Assembly: GCA_029068555.1 (NCBI GenBank)
Contig: JAIECJ010000065.1
Coordinates: 1 to 33,804 of the forward strand
DNA: 33,804 nucleotides
Direction: 5' to 3'
Origin: Lachnospiraceae bacterium
GTDB lineage: Bacteria; Bacillota; Clostridia; Lachnospirales; Lachnospiraceae
The position numbers and the translations under genes are program-made. A model generated the notes under the pieces. It made no database searches. It saw nothing but the letters and a program-made list of their open reading frames with translations, and was not told where the DNA came from. How positions within the stretch are numbered: the first letter of the stretch is position 1; every line of letters starts with the position of its first letter. Shown here piece after piece: positions 33,505-33,804 of this stretch.

Positions 33505-33705
33505 AGCCACCGCTGCGCCTGCGTTTGTGAAACAGCACGCTCAGAAAAATATTTTACGCCAAATGAAGGAGACGTATGGGTCAAAGGCATAAAGGGCAAT
33601 GCCTTACAGTGACTGAATTTGGTGCAGATATCACGCAAAGTAGTGAATACGACGCGTATGTATCGTTGTATAGATGGCAGGAATGATTTTTCAAACACGC
33701 TCTAG
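33505..33705 (+). mobile_element. MITE-1 copy E, fused to a MITE-2 fragment
   Basis: From AGCCACCGCTGCGCCTGCG to ATATTTTACG (33505-33557) the sequence matches the right half of MITE-2 (29640-29690). From CCAAATGAAGGAG to TTTTTCAAACACGCTCTAG (33559-33705) it matches MITE-1. The shared short GCCAAATGAAGGA marks the junction. The left end of the MITE-2 part is lost. This is a chimera by recombination or repair between families. Confidence 0.8.
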
Positions 33706-33729
33706 CTGGTATAGGAACGCTGGTCAGGG

Positions 33730-33804
33730 GTTACTGTTCACACCTACACCAAAGTAGTGGGAATCGTGCGCCAAAATGCTTGCCTTTTAGCATTTTGTGT
33801 GCAA
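33730..33804 (+). repeat. R3 dispersed repeat, right copy at the window end
   Basis: 75 nt nearly identical to the reverse complement of positions 23-97, differing at a few sites such as CACCAAAGTAG against CATCAAAGTAG. It ends exactly at the last base of the window. It follows a MITE-1 end after 24 nt. Confidence 0.85.

Noticed and set aside
13288-33705. CRISPR array
   Set aside because: The repeats are dispersed, 60-210 bp, in different orientations, and lack regular spacers or cas genes.

Overview
The window looks like a chromosomal segment of an anaerobic, spore-forming member of the Clostridia, most likely Lachnospiraceae (Roseburia/Agathobacter/Butyrivibrio-like). The basis is the paired glycogen genes glgC-glgD, the sporulation regulators spoVG and spoVT, a SAM-I riboswitch ahead of metK, a small RelQ-type alarmone synthetase, strong AGGAGG ribosome sites, and several short proteins of a kind I associate with Lachnospiraceae. 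The genus is inference. Nearly all genes are on the + strand.

Layout. 1-412: a dispersed repeat and the glgC promoter. 413-3213: glgC, glgD and spoVG. 3343-8926: a probable operon of a secreted LysM protein, a Cys-rich mini-protein, pth and mfd, recalling the spoVG-spoVC(pth)-mfd-spoVT neighbourhood of Bacillus. 9012-13151: an iron-sulfur aldo/keto reductase, an orphan pair (hypothetical protein plus BREX BrxD-like ATPase) and a HAD phosphatase. 13528-17580: a chemoreceptor, the Mg2+ channel mgtE with a structured leader, and spoVT. 17734-18807 (minus): hemolysin III/TrhA-like protein and a small conserved protein. 19213-22135: relQ, a tail-anchored coiled-coil protein, a flavin reductase and an XRE-cupin regulator. 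22572-27255: an M23 cell-wall peptidase, murA, and metK behind a SAM-I riboswitch. 27354-29871: a large regulator with two HTH plus helical-repeat halves, and opposite it a 48-residue secreted-peptide gene. 30035-30655: two copies of a ~205 nt element with hairpins. 30983-33457: a membrane-anchored GH25 lysozyme, a nucleotidyltransferase and a NUDIX hydrolase.

Between the housekeeping genes lie three families of short non-coding repeats. MITE-1 has termini CTAG-AGCGTGTTTGAAAAATG; MITE-2 has termini CTAG-TACAGTGAA; R3 is a 59-75 nt hairpin repeat. They are nested, truncated and in one place fused. MITE-1 copies sit directly in front of the chemoreceptor and relQ genes. Both window ends fall in or near R3 copies in opposite orientation, so the window may be a contig that broke at this repeat.

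The best candidates for something undescribed are the double HTH-TPR regulator with its nearby peptide gene and repeat-rich upstream region, the tandem ~205 nt elements at 30035-30655, the unassigned mgtE leader, and the BrxD-like ATPase pair that lacks the rest of a defence system.
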